43,200 nt of DNA from Chloroflexia bacterium (GTDB taxonomy: Bacteria; Chloroflexota; Chloroflexia; Thermomicrobiales; CFX8), in NCBI GenBank assembly GCA_030431755.1, contig JAUIIK010000031.1, positions 1 through 43,200 of the forward strand. Reading direction: 5' to 3'. The position numbers and the translations under genes were made by a program. Positions 17,245 to 24,276 of this stretch are shown here, one piece after another; within the stretch, counting starts at the first letter, position 1; every line of letters begins with the position of its first letter. Below the pieces are notes generated by a model that saw nothing but the letters and a program-made list of their open reading frames with translations, was not told the origin of the DNA and searched no databases.

Positions 17245-17602
17245 CTTCTTCTCCTTTCCGCCGCCTTGGCACGCTGGCCAGTGGGCGGCGAATGTATGTC
17301 CGTAGTCTCTGGATCTGACGGCAGGCGGTCAATGTATCGCCGCCCTCTCCGACGATCTATCGATGGTCATGTTCTCGCCTATTGTCGGCCCGAAAGGGGC
17401 ATACGTACGCGGATTCTCCTTGCCTTGCCGCCTGTCATGCAAACGGGTGGCCGGGTGGTCGAGATGGGCTGTGAGGGCAAACGAACAGGTTGTACGGACG
17501 CAGCGGCGCAACCGATCTGCTCTGTGACTCAAGCTAGAATCACGCGACTGTGCGCTTTCCGGACTGGCGCAGGCAGCGACGCAGCAAGGCAGGGGCCCGG
17601 CC
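17245..17602. other. Divergent intergenic region
   Basis: 358 bp between the divergent CBS-PRC and amidase genes. I see no coding frame. A TAGAAT box at 17534-17539 could be the -10 of the amidase promoter, but no good -35 is present. Confidence 0.4.
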
Positions 17603-18979
17603 GTGACGGAACTCATATATGAACCGATGTACATCGTCGCCGGGATGCTCCGCCGCCGCGAGGTGTCGGCGGTCGAGCTCGTCGATGCGGCGCTCAACCA
17701 GATTGAGCGGCATGGCGAACGGCTCAACGCCTTCATTACGCTCACCGCCGTGACCGCGCGGGCGCGCGCCGCCGAGCGCGACGCGGAGCTGGCCGGCGGC
17801 GTCGACCGTGGACCGCTGCATGGCATCCCGATTGTCCTTAAAGACCTCTTCGACACGGCCGGCGTCGTGACGACCGGCGGCTCGGCGGTCTATCGCGAGC
17901 GTGTGCCGGAGGAGGACGCGACTGTCGTGCGGCTGTTGCGCGATGCCGGCGCGGTGTCGCTCGGCAAGACCGGCATGCCGGAGTTCGCCGAGGAGCCGAC
18001 GTCGATCAACCCGACCTTCGGCGGCGTCCGCAATCCCTGGAACCCCGATCTCGACACGGCCGGTTCCAGTAGCGGGACCGCGGCAGCGATTGCCGCAGGG
18101 ATGGCCTGGTGCGGACCCGGGTCGGATACGGGCGGTTCGATTCGGATGCCCTCGGCAGCCTGCGGGTTGGTTGGTCTCAAGCCGACTTACGGGCGTGTCA
18201 GTTTGCGGGGTGTGCTGCCGCTGGCGGCGTCGCTGGACCACGTCGGCCCAATGGCGCGGACGGTGCGTGACGCGGCCCTGCTGATGCAACCGCTGGCGGC
18301 CTTCGACCCGGCCGACCCGCACAGCCGCGACGCTCCGACGCCTCACTATCCAGCGATGATCGAGGACGGCGTCGCCGGGCTACGTGTGGGCTATTTCACG
18401 GACGATGGCGGCGATCCCGTGCCAGACGACATTCTCGCGGCGTTTCAGGGCGGCTTGCGGATGCTCGAAGCGGCCGGAGCAACGCTCGAACCGGTCGACC
18501 TGTCGTTTCTGCGCGAGCTGAACGAAGATGGCGCGCTCTATCTGGCCGAGGTCTTCGACCACTATGGCGGTTTGCTCGACGAATACAGCGATCAGCTCAG
18601 CCCTTACGTCCGTGACGTGCTCGAAAAGGGCCGGCGCATTACCGGCGCAGAGGTGATGGCCGAGCGCCGGATGCGCGATGCCAAGCTCCACCGGGTCGAG
18701 CGAGCGCTGCGCGGCTACGATCTCATCGCCAGCCCGACCCTGGCGCTGCACCCGCCAGCGGCCGGCGAGGCGGATATACGTCTCGTGCGGCTGACCTCGA
18801 TCTGGGATCAGAATGGCTGGCCGGCGATCACTGTCCCGGCCGGTGTTTCGCCGGTCAACGGGCTGCCGATCGGTTTCCAACTCATCGCCCGACCCTGGCA
18901 GGAGCCGCTGTTGCTACGGGCAGCGCGGGTCATTGAGCGAGCGCACGGGTTGGCGTTTCCACCCTCCGGGAGTTTGTAG
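17603..18979 (+). CDS. Amidase (amidase-signature family)
   Basis: A 458-residue enzyme of the amidase-signature family, which hydrolyses amides through a Ser-cis-Ser-Lys triad. Lys is in GIPIVLKDLFDTAG (about residue 79). The cis-Ser region is DTAGSSSGTAAAIAAGMAW, and the nucleophile is in GPGSDTGGSIRMPSAACGLVGLKPTYGRVS. The C-terminal region IWDQNGWPAITVPAG...LPIGFQLI is also family-typical. Start GTG 17603 lies about 9 bp after AGGGG. The substrate cannot be predicted. It is not GatA with certainty, since no gatB or gatC is nearby, so a stand-alone amidase is more likely. Divergent from the CBS-PRC operon. Confidence 0.9.
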   Translation: MTELIYEPMYIVAGMLRRREVSAVELVDAALNQIERHGERLNAFITLTAVTARARAAERDAELAGGVDRGPLHGIPIVLKDLFDTAGVVTTGGSAVYRERVPEEDATVVRLLRDAGAVSLGKTGMPEFAEEPTSINPTFGGVRNPWNPDLDTAGSSSGTAAAIAAGMAWCGPGSDTGGSIRMPSAACGLVGLKPTYGRVSLRGVLPLAASLDHVGPMARTVRDAALLMQPLAAFDPADPHSRDAPTPHYPAMIEDGVAGLRVGYFTDDGGDPVPDDILAAFQGGLRMLEAAGATLEPVDLSFLRELNEDGALYLAEVFDHYGGLLDEYSDQLSPYVRDVLEKGRRITGAEVMAERRMRDAKLHRVERALRGYDLIASPTLALHPPAAGEADIRLVRLTSIWDQNGWPAITVPAGVSPVNGLPIGFQLIARPWQEPLLLRAARVIERAHGLAFPPSGSL

Positions 18980-19123
18980 GTTGTAGTGGGTAGTTTGTAG
19001 GAAAGCCAGAGGAGTTCCCTCACCCCCCCCGGCCCGCTACACGGGTACCCCGCCCACTGCTGCGCAGGGAAAGGGGGAGAAAGACAGGGTTGACGTTGTT
19101 GCACGGTTGATCTCATTCTTGGC

Positions 19124-19220
19124 CGACTCCCGACTCCCGACTCCCGACTCCCGACTCCCGACTCCCGACTCCCGACTCCCGACTCCCGACTCCCGACTCC
19201 CGACTCCCGACTCCCGACTC
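19124..19220. repeat. Perfect 7-bp tandem repeat (CGACTCC)n
   Basis: Thirteen complete CGACTCC units in perfect register, plus 6 bp of a fourteenth, run from 19124 to 19220. It lies between the amidase and the ribbon-helix-helix-like gene. The minus strand reads as an open Gly-Ser-Arg-Glu-Ser repeat, but nothing supports translation. Confidence 0.95.
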
Positions 19221-19282
19221 GCACACTAATGTAATCTTGTAATCTACCCTCGCCCTGGCCGGGTGAGTGAGAAAGCAGGCAG

Positions 19283-19810
19283 ATGGTGGCCGATTTTCAG
19301 CAGGAGGTTCTGGGGTGGTTCGTCGGGCGGGTGCCGGAGGACTGGTTTCTGGAACTCCCGGAGATTAGCTTCGACCGCGAGGAGATCCTCATCATCGGCG
19401 AGTTGAGCGAGCCGCGCATTCCAGAGGATGCATCGGACGAGCTGCGGAGCGCCGCGTTACGGTCCAGGATCGATCAGTTTCGCCAGGAGACACGGGATCG
19501 GCGCACGCGGATTGCAGACGAGGCCCAGCAGCTCTTTGGCCGGCAGGTCTCCTGGGGCGTCAACTGCGGAGGCTACCGCAAGCTCTACACCAACCTCAGC
19601 GTGCCAGTGATGACCCGCTTGCGGATGCCAGAGCGGCGCACGCTCGATACGCTGATCGATGCCGGTGTTGCTCGTAGCCGGAGCGATGCGCTGGCCTGGT
19701 GCGTCCGGCTTGTCGCCCGCAACCAGTCGGAGTGGCTGGATGAGCTACGGGATGCTCTGACCCGCGTCGAGCAGGTGCGCTCGGAAGGACCGAACCCAGA
19801 TTTCGAGTAA
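19283..19810 (+). CDS. Hypothetical protein with ribbon-helix-helix-like C-terminal region
   Basis: A 175-residue soluble protein starting at ATG 19283. Residues 1-45 include FQQEVLGWFVGRVPEDWFLE, followed by an acidic EEILIIGELSEP strand. Residues ~60-90 are a charged helix. The C-terminal ~60 residues (VMTRLRMPERRTLDTLIDAGVARSRSDALAWCVRLVARN, in two parts) have the strand-helix-helix pattern of CopG/RHH DNA-binding proteins, with the usual SRSDAL turn. It probably binds DNA (inference). It overlaps the next reading frame by 11 bp if that gene starts at ATT 19800, so the two regulators seem translationally coupled. Confidence 0.65.
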   Translation: MVADFQQEVLGWFVGRVPEDWFLELPEISFDREEILIIGELSEPRIPEDASDELRSAALRSRIDQFRQETRDRRTRIADEAQQLFGRQVSWGVNCGGYRKLYTNLSVPVMTRLRMPERRTLDTLIDAGVARSRSDALAWCVRLVARNQSEWLDELRDALTRVEQVRSEGPNPDFE

Positions 19811-20441
19811 CGCTCTCCCCCGCCCGCGCGTCCTGACGCTCGCGGCCTACCCGACCATCAGCTATGGCCTGCGCGCCGCCGTCGAATCTGACGAGGCATT
19901 GAGCTACGCCGGGAACGTCAACGAGTGGGCGGCGCTGCCGGAACGTCTGCTCGATGGCGGCGTCGCCGTGATCCTGGCCGACATCGACTGGAGTGAGGAC
20001 GATCTGAGCGAGGCGGGCGGCCTGGCAGTATTGCCGCCAGCGCTGCTGCTCGCTGAGGACGTTGACGCCGGTCTGCAAGCGCTGGCCAGCGGATATCGCG
20101 GCGTCTTGCTTCGGGATAGCGCCGTCGAGGAGCTGCTGGCTGGATTGCACGCGCTTGCCGCCGGGCTGGCGGCGCTCGACCCGCGCATCTTGCCGCATAT
20201 CCAGGCGCTGCCAGACGCAAGCACCGGACCGGCTGCGCCACGTGAAGCGCTTACACCGCGCGAGACAGAGGTGCTGAACCTCATCGCCCGCGGCTTCCCC
20301 AACAAAGCGATCGCGCTCGAGCTCGGCATCAGCGAGCACACGGTCAAGTTCCATGTCGGCTCGATCCTTGGGAAACTCCACGCAGCCAGCCGCTCGGAAG
20401 CCGTCGCCATCGCGATCAGCCATGGCATGGTGACGGTCTAG
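19800..20441 (+). CDS. LuxR-family response-regulator-like protein with a non-canonical start
   Basis: About 213 residues if begun at ATT 19800. Residues ~145-200 are a clear LuxR/GerE helix-turn-helix: LTPRETEVLNLIARGFPNKAIALELGISEHTVKFHV, shown here in outline. The N-terminal part looks like a receiver domain (RVLTLAAYPTISYGLRAAVE, VAVILADIDW), but the usual acidic pair of the first strand is AAY. The frame has no ATG, GTG or TTG between its upstream stop at 19758 and TTG 19899, which would cut the first strand and helix off. ATT 19800 with GGAAGGA 10-11 bp upstream is the best alternative, giving an 11-bp overlap with the preceding gene. Regulator of an unknown target. Confidence 0.75.
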   Translation: MSSNALPRPRVLTLAAYPTISYGLRAAVESDEALSYAGNVNEWAALPERLLDGGVAVILADIDWSEDDLSEAGGLAVLPPALLLAEDVDAGLQALASGYRGVLLRDSAVEELLAGLHALAAGLAALDPRILPHIQALPDASTGPAAPREALTPRETEVLNLIARGFPNKAIALELGISEHTVKFHVGSILGKLHAASRSEAVAIAISHGMVTV

Positions 20442-20456
20442 CGCACCGGCGCGGTC

Positions 20457-21113
20457 CTAGCTATCGGCGGTGGCGGGCACGGTGGCGGGGTCGGTCATGG
20501 TTGGTTCTGCGGTTGCCGTGACGAGGCCGAGCAGACCCGGCAGGGCGGCCAGGATGCCGACGAGGGCGACGACGATAAATGTCAGCCGGACGCCGATGAA
20601 GGGGATCAGCAGCAGAACCGGCACGAAGGTGCCGACGAGCGCGCCGATCGTCGTCAGTGCGAAGATCGTCCCGGCGGACGAGCCAGAGGCGCCGGCTGAA
20701 GGGATCGTCAGGCGAATCGCTGCCGGGGTGATCATCCCGAGCAGGAACGGCTGCACCGTAATCAAGATCAGCACCGACAGGAAGATGCCAAAGGTCACGC
20801 CGCCGAAGTCGAAGGTCCACTCCTGGATCTGGAAGGCGATCGTGCGCCCGAATGCCGCCACGCCGAGCGTGTAGACCCCGGCTCCGAGCAGGCACAGGCT
20901 GACGAAGCGGGCCGTCGGGTTGCGGTCGATGTAGCGCCCGCCGATCTCATAGCCAAGCGAGAGCGAGGCGAAGGTGAGCCCGATGATGAGCGACCAGAGA
21001 TCGAGGGTCGTTCCGAAGGCGGGAGCCAGCAGGCGTTCGGCGGCCAACTCGACACCGAGGCCGACGGTGCCGGCGAGAAACGCGCAGAGTTTGGCGTAAG
21101 CGCGGATATTCAA
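20457..21113 (-). CDS. Membrane half of a fused MFS/spermidine-synthase-like protein
   Basis: A 218-residue integral membrane protein with about six hydrophobic segments. The N-terminus VGLGVELAAERLLAPAFGTTLDLWSLIIGL and the motif SLGYEIGGRYIDR are typical of the membrane part of fused spermidine-synthase-like proteins. The usual C-terminal aminopropyltransferase domain is absent: the protein ends with a Thr/Ala-rich tail, and no such domain follows. It starts at TTG 21113 because an in-frame TGA sits two codons upstream. It converges on the LuxR gene with 15 bp between stops. Function unknown, possibly a transporter-like remnant. Confidence 0.7.
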   Translation of the reverse strand: MNIRAYAKLCAFLAGTVGLGVELAAERLLAPAFGTTLDLWSLIIGLTFASLSLGYEIGGRYIDRNPTARFVSLCLLGAGVYTLGVAAFGRTIAFQIQEWTFDFGGVTFGIFLSVLILITVQPFLLGMITPAAIRLTIPSAGASGSSAGTIFALTTIGALVGTFVPVLLLIPFIGVRLTFIVVALVGILAALPGLLGLVTATAEPTMTDPATVPATADS

Positions 21114-21202
21114 CGATCAGTTTCCATTCGACGAAGCGTGACGACGACCACATGCTGCCCCAATTGTGCCCGAAAGTCCGGGGTTCGCGTGACCAGAGGT
21201 CA

Positions 21203-21222
21203 TATCACTACATCGTGATATT
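21203..21222. promoter_or_regulatory. Operator-like palindrome at the -35 region
   Basis: ATATCAC (21203-21209) and GTGATAT (21216-21222) form a perfect 7-bp inverted repeat with a 6-bp spacer, ending at the first base of the -35 box. This position is typical of a repressor or activator site. Confidence 0.55.
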
Positions 21223-21250
21223 GCGTTATCTGGGCAACTAGGATATACTG
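21222..21250 (+). promoter_or_regulatory. Sigma70-type promoter
   Basis: TTGCGT (21222-21227) and TATACT (21245-21250) are separated by exactly 17 bp. Transcription would start near 21256-21258 and read towards the terminator at 21459. Confidence 0.6.
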
Positions 21251-21255
21251 CTTCT

Positions 21256-21483
21256 GTAAGACACTGGAATGCGATGGCAGAGGAGCTGCATAACACCTCA
21301 AATCGATCATCTTCGATCGAATCGTGACCAGACATGGATCGAACGATCCGGTCGCGATGGACCGGCCGGTCACCGCCGCCGCCCAGTCCTGTGAGACCTA
21401 CCATAGGCGGTAACTTCTAACACCTCTTACTCCAAAGCCATCCAGCCATTCAATGGCGCGGGACCCGCCAAGGGTCCCGTTTT
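21256..21483 (+). ncRNA. Candidate small RNA or leader RNA
   Basis: A ~230-nt unit between a good promoter and a strong terminator with no long reading frame. It can form several local hairpins: TCGATC/GATCGA (21303-21320), GGATC/GATCC (21336-21349) and CCGGTC/GACCGG (21348-21365), the last two competing. A 17-codon frame beginning ATG at 21274 ends at 21327, with no good ribosome-binding site. I do not recognise 6S, SRP, tmRNA or a known riboswitch. It may be a free-standing regulatory RNA, or an attenuated leader of the serine-hydrolase gene 195 bp further on. Confidence 0.45.
21459..21483 (+). terminator. Rho-independent terminator
   Basis: CGGGACCC/GGGTCCCG (21459-21466 and 21472-21479) with loop GCCAA is followed by TTTT. 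A textbook intrinsic terminator, 195 bp before the next gene start. Confidence 0.85.
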
Positions 21484-21677
21484 CCCTTAACAGACAATTC
21501 ACTACGCATGTCGCCCAGCACGGGCAGTGACGATGCGTCCTGGCGTGCCTCCAGCGCTGGCCGCAACCGTGCATCCATGACCATTCTCCTAGTGGTTGGC
21601 GCGCGCAGCACTGCTTGAGTGATAGTAGGAATGTCGCAGGTCAACCGCTGAAGCTTGAAGGACGGGAACGGGTCGCG

Positions 21678-23294
21678 ATGCAGGCAGGGGATCGACGGTT
21701 CGGCAACATCGGGAGGGCGCAGATCTCGCGCCGGAGCATGCTGCGGGTCGGCGGGTTTGGCCTCGCCGCCGGTGCGCTTGGCTTCACCGGCATGGGCCGG
21801 CCCGCGCTCGCGCAAAGTTCCGGGGAACAGGGCGTTACCAGTGACCGGATTGCCCTGGCGCTGTCCGCATTGGACGGCATCGTTGAAGACGCCCAGCGCC
21901 GGACCGGTGTCCCGGGCATCGCTGTCGGTGTCGTCCACGCGGATGAGGTCGTCTATCAAAAGGGGTTCGGCGTGCGCGAAGCGGGCTCGAGCCCGCGTGT
22001 AACTGCGGACACCGTCTTCCAGCTCGCCTCCGTCTCAAAGCCGATCGCAGCGACGATCGTCGCTGGCGCAGTCGGTGACGGCGTGGCCGGCTGGGACTCC
22101 AAGCTGAGCGACCTCATGCCGGCCTTCGAGATGTACGACCCGTGGGTCACGCGGGAGGTGACGGTGCGCGATATGTTCAGCCATCGCAGCGGGCTCCCCG
22201 ATCACGCCGGCGATCTGCTCGAAGACATCGGTTACGACCGGGCCGAGGTGCTCCACCGCCTGCGCTACCAGCGACCGTCCAGCAGTATGCGCTCTGCTTA
22301 CAACTACACCAACTTCGGCCTCACCGCCGCCGCCGAGGCCGTCGCCAGGGCCGCCGGGACATCCTGGGAAGAGCTGGCGGCGGAGCGTCTCTACGACCGC
22401 ATTGGGATGCACAGCGCCAGCTCGCGCTTCGAAGATTTCATCACGTCGCCCCGGCGCGCCGCCGGACATGTCCGGATCGACGGCGAGTGGGTAGCGCGCT
22501 ACCAGCGTGACCCGGACCCGCAGTCGCCGGCCGGCGGTGTCAGCGCGTCGATACGCGACCTGATGATCTGGTTGCGGCTCCAGCTTGGCAACGGCTGGCT
22601 CGACGGCGAGGAGATCATTTCGTCTGCCGCGCTCGCCGAAACCCATCGGCCGCAGATCGTAAGCAGCCCGCCGGGCGATCCATTCGTCAACTTCGCTGGC
22701 TTCTACGGGTTGGGCTGGAATGTCACCTACGAACAGAATGGGTTGATTCGTCTGGGCCACTCGGGCGGGTTCTTGCTCGGCGCGGGCACGGCGGTCTTCA
22801 TCCTGCCGGCGGAGCAGCTGGGCATCGCTGTCCTGACCAACGGGATGCCGATCGGCCTCGCCGAGGCAATCGAGGCGTCGTTCCTCGATATCGTCCAGAC
22901 CGGCGCGGTCCAGAATGACTGGGTCACGTTCCTCGGTGAGCTCTTCATCGAGTTGATGGCGCCGGAGTACGAGAGTGACTACGACACACCACCGCAGCCG
23001 GTCTCTCCGCCGCTCGCCGCGAACGCCTACACCGGGCGCTACGCCAACGACCTCTATGGCGAGATCGAGATCACCGGTGGAGATGGGGCGCTGGCCCTAC
23101 TGCTCGGCCCTGAGTTGCAGCAGTTTGAGCTGTGGCACTACGACCACGACATCTTTCTCTACCAGCCGACTGGCGAGAACGCTGGCGGGCCAAGCGCTGT
23201 GACCTTCGTCATCGGCCCGGAGCGCCAGGCGACAGAAGTCGTGATCCAGAACCTCGACATCGATGGCCAGGGCGACTTCCACCGGATCACCTAG
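21678..23294 (+). CDS. Tat-exported serine hydrolase (class C beta-lactamase/penicillin-binding-protein fold)
   Basis: A 538-residue exported enzyme. ATG 21678 is chosen; upstream frame to 21615 has no better start. The twin-arginine motif SRRSMLRVGGFGLAAGALG and a cleavage site near ALAQS indicate folded export. Catalytic motifs of the beta-lactamase class C family are all present: S118-V-S-K121 (SxxK), Y210-T-N212 (YxN), and GHSGG as the third H-x-G motif. The C-terminal ~90 residues (YTGRYANDLYGEIEI...) look like a DUF3471-type domain. Such proteins are esterases, D-amino-acid amidases or peptidases, and true beta-lactamase activity is not implied. It is preceded by the candidate small RNA and its terminator. 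Confidence 0.9.
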   Translation: MQAGDRRFGNIGRAQISRRSMLRVGGFGLAAGALGFTGMGRPALAQSSGEQGVTSDRIALALSALDGIVEDAQRRTGVPGIAVGVVHADEVVYQKGFGVREAGSSPRVTADTVFQLASVSKPIAATIVAGAVGDGVAGWDSKLSDLMPAFEMYDPWVTREVTVRDMFSHRSGLPDHAGDLLEDIGYDRAEVLHRLRYQRPSSSMRSAYNYTNFGLTAAAEAVARAAGTSWEELAAERLYDRIGMHSASSRFEDFITSPRRAAGHVRIDGEWVARYQRDPDPQSPAGGVSASIRDLMIWLRLQLGNGWLDGEEIISSAALAETHRPQIVSSPPGDPFVNFAGFYGLGWNVTYEQNGLIRLGHSGGFLLGAGTAVFILPAEQLGIAVLTNGMPIGLAEAIEASFLDIVQTGAVQNDWVTFLGELFIELMAPEYESDYDTPPQPVSPPLAANAYTGRYANDLYGEIEITGGDGALALLLGPELQQFELWHYDHDIFLYQPTGENAGGPSAVTFVIGPERQATEVVIQNLDIDGQGDFHRIT

Positions 23295-23302
23295 ACGATC
23301 GG

Positions 23303-23390
23303 GCGACGTAGCACGTCGCAGCTACGCATGATGTTGGTACCGAGAGGTCCCGGCGACAATCTACCCCGGTAGCTACGACGCGATGCGTCG
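23303..23390. repeat. Short inverted repeats downstream of the serine hydrolase
   Basis: Small inverted repeats GCGACG/CGTCGC (23303-23319), CGTAGC/GCTACG (23307-23326) and CGACGC/GCGTCG (23376-23390) are clustered here. They could act as terminators or be a decayed REP-like element. No long T-run is present. Confidence 0.4.
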
Positions 23391-23588
23391 CTCGGCTCAA
23401 CTACGACTGACGCACGCGGACCAAATCACTTCAATCCCGTATCGCCTGCGCCGCTCCCTTGTACTGGCAAGGCGACGCATTGCCACGCTATGAGCGCGCA
23501 CCATGAACAAGGCAACCCGCGCATCCACCGCCCCCGTCTTCTAACTGACCCCGCGAAACAACCGAATGATCCACCGAATGGAGTCGAC

Positions 23589-24047
23589 ATGGCGTCGAAG
23601 AAGTGCGCCCGGCCAGGCTGTCGCGCCTGGGCCATGCGGGGCGCGACCTACTGTGCTGCCCATCGTTCACTGGAAGGAGACGACAACGTGATTGCTAGCG
23701 AGTACGACAGACGCCTGGAGCGTTCGGCTACGTTCGCGCGGGCGGTGCGCTCGGGCGAGGCGGAGCGGCTGATCGAGCAGGCGGTCCAGCAGGTTATCCG
23801 CGAAGCGGGAGCTGACGGTTCTCTGCGACAGGAGATCGGCGCGCTGCGGGTCGTCCTCCAGCGGGTGATCGCGATGGATGCCCTGGAGGGCGACCCGACG
23901 AAGACGGCGACGACCGTCGCCCGGCTCGTCGATTCGCTCGTCCGGGCGGTCAAGATGCAGCGGGCGCTCGAAGGCGAGTTGGCCGATGACTTGGCCGGGG
24001 CGCTGACGACGGTGTTGATCGAGATGGGACTGGGGGATGAACGATGA
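23589..24047 (+). CDS. Zn-finger protein, likely small-terminase-like partner of TerL
   Basis: A 152-residue soluble protein starting at ATG 23589 after GGAG. The frame is open further upstream, but nothing there looks coding. The N-terminus has C-x4-C-x10-C-x3-H (CARPGCRAWAMRGATYCAAH), a likely zinc-binding knuckle. The rest is helical: IGALRVVLQRVIAMDALEGD, followed by TATTVARLVDSLVRAVKMQR. Its position two genes ahead of a TerL and its overlap with the next gene (ATGA) suggest a DNA-binding role in a terminase complex. That is inference from context, and I do not recognise the family firmly. Confidence 0.7.
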   Translation: MASKKCARPGCRAWAMRGATYCAAHRSLEGDDNVIASEYDRRLERSATFARAVRSGEAERLIEQAVQQVIREAGADGSLRQEIGALRVVLQRVIAMDALEGDPTKTATTVARLVDSLVRAVKMQRALEGELADDLAGALTTVLIEMGLGDER

Positions 24048-24274
24048 AGCTTTCGGGTTTGGAACGGCTGACTGACCTGCTCGTCAACCCCGTGAGCCCG
24101 CCGGGGGAGCCTGACCGCGCTCAACCGGCGACGAGCTACGAGGAAACGACGCGCCAGATGGTGCGCGACGTCGAGGATGACGTGCGCTCGCTCCGTCGGC
24201 GGCTGGACGCCCTGCTCTTCATGGTCCTCTCGGCGATCCTGGTCGAGGCGGCCAGCAGGCTCTTTGGAGGGTAG
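24044..24274 (+). CDS. Small membrane-anchored protein of the terminase cassette
   Basis: A 76-residue protein. Its ATG overlaps the previous stop by 4 bp (ATGA), a sign of translational coupling. Residues 1-30 are Pro-rich, residues 32-54 are a charged helix (MVRDVEDDVRSLRRRLD), and residues 53-72 (LDALLFMVLSAILVEAASRL) form one hydrophobic helix. The layout of coiled helix plus C-terminal anchor resembles small phage XhlA-like proteins, but there is no recognisable motif. It ends two bases before the TerL start. Confidence 0.65.
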   Translation: MKLSGLERLTDLLVNPVSPPGEPDRAQPATSYEETTRQMVRDVEDDVRSLRRRLDALLFMVLSAILVEAASRLFGG

Positions 24275-24276
24275 CG

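Noticed and set aside
19124-19220. CRISPR array
   Set aside because: Units are 7 bp and contiguous with no spacers, so it is a simple tandem repeat. No array or cas gene is seen anywhere in the window.
18808-19224. Minus-strand frame with a Gly-Ser-Arg-Glu-Ser-Gly-Val repeat
   Set aside because: It is the translation of the 7-bp tandem repeat and its flanks, and the 3' part overlaps the amidase gene. There is no ribosome-binding site, and a 7-bp unit stays open in any frame by chance.
19283-20441. Toxin-antitoxin pair from the RHH-like and LuxR genes
   Set aside because: The second protein is a plain LuxR helix-turn-helix with a receiver-like domain and has no toxin motif.
21678-23294. True beta-lactamase resistance gene
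   Set aside because: The SxxK, YxN and HxG motifs are shared by many esterases and peptidases of the same fold. The DUF3471-type tail and size argue against a dedicated beta-lactamase.
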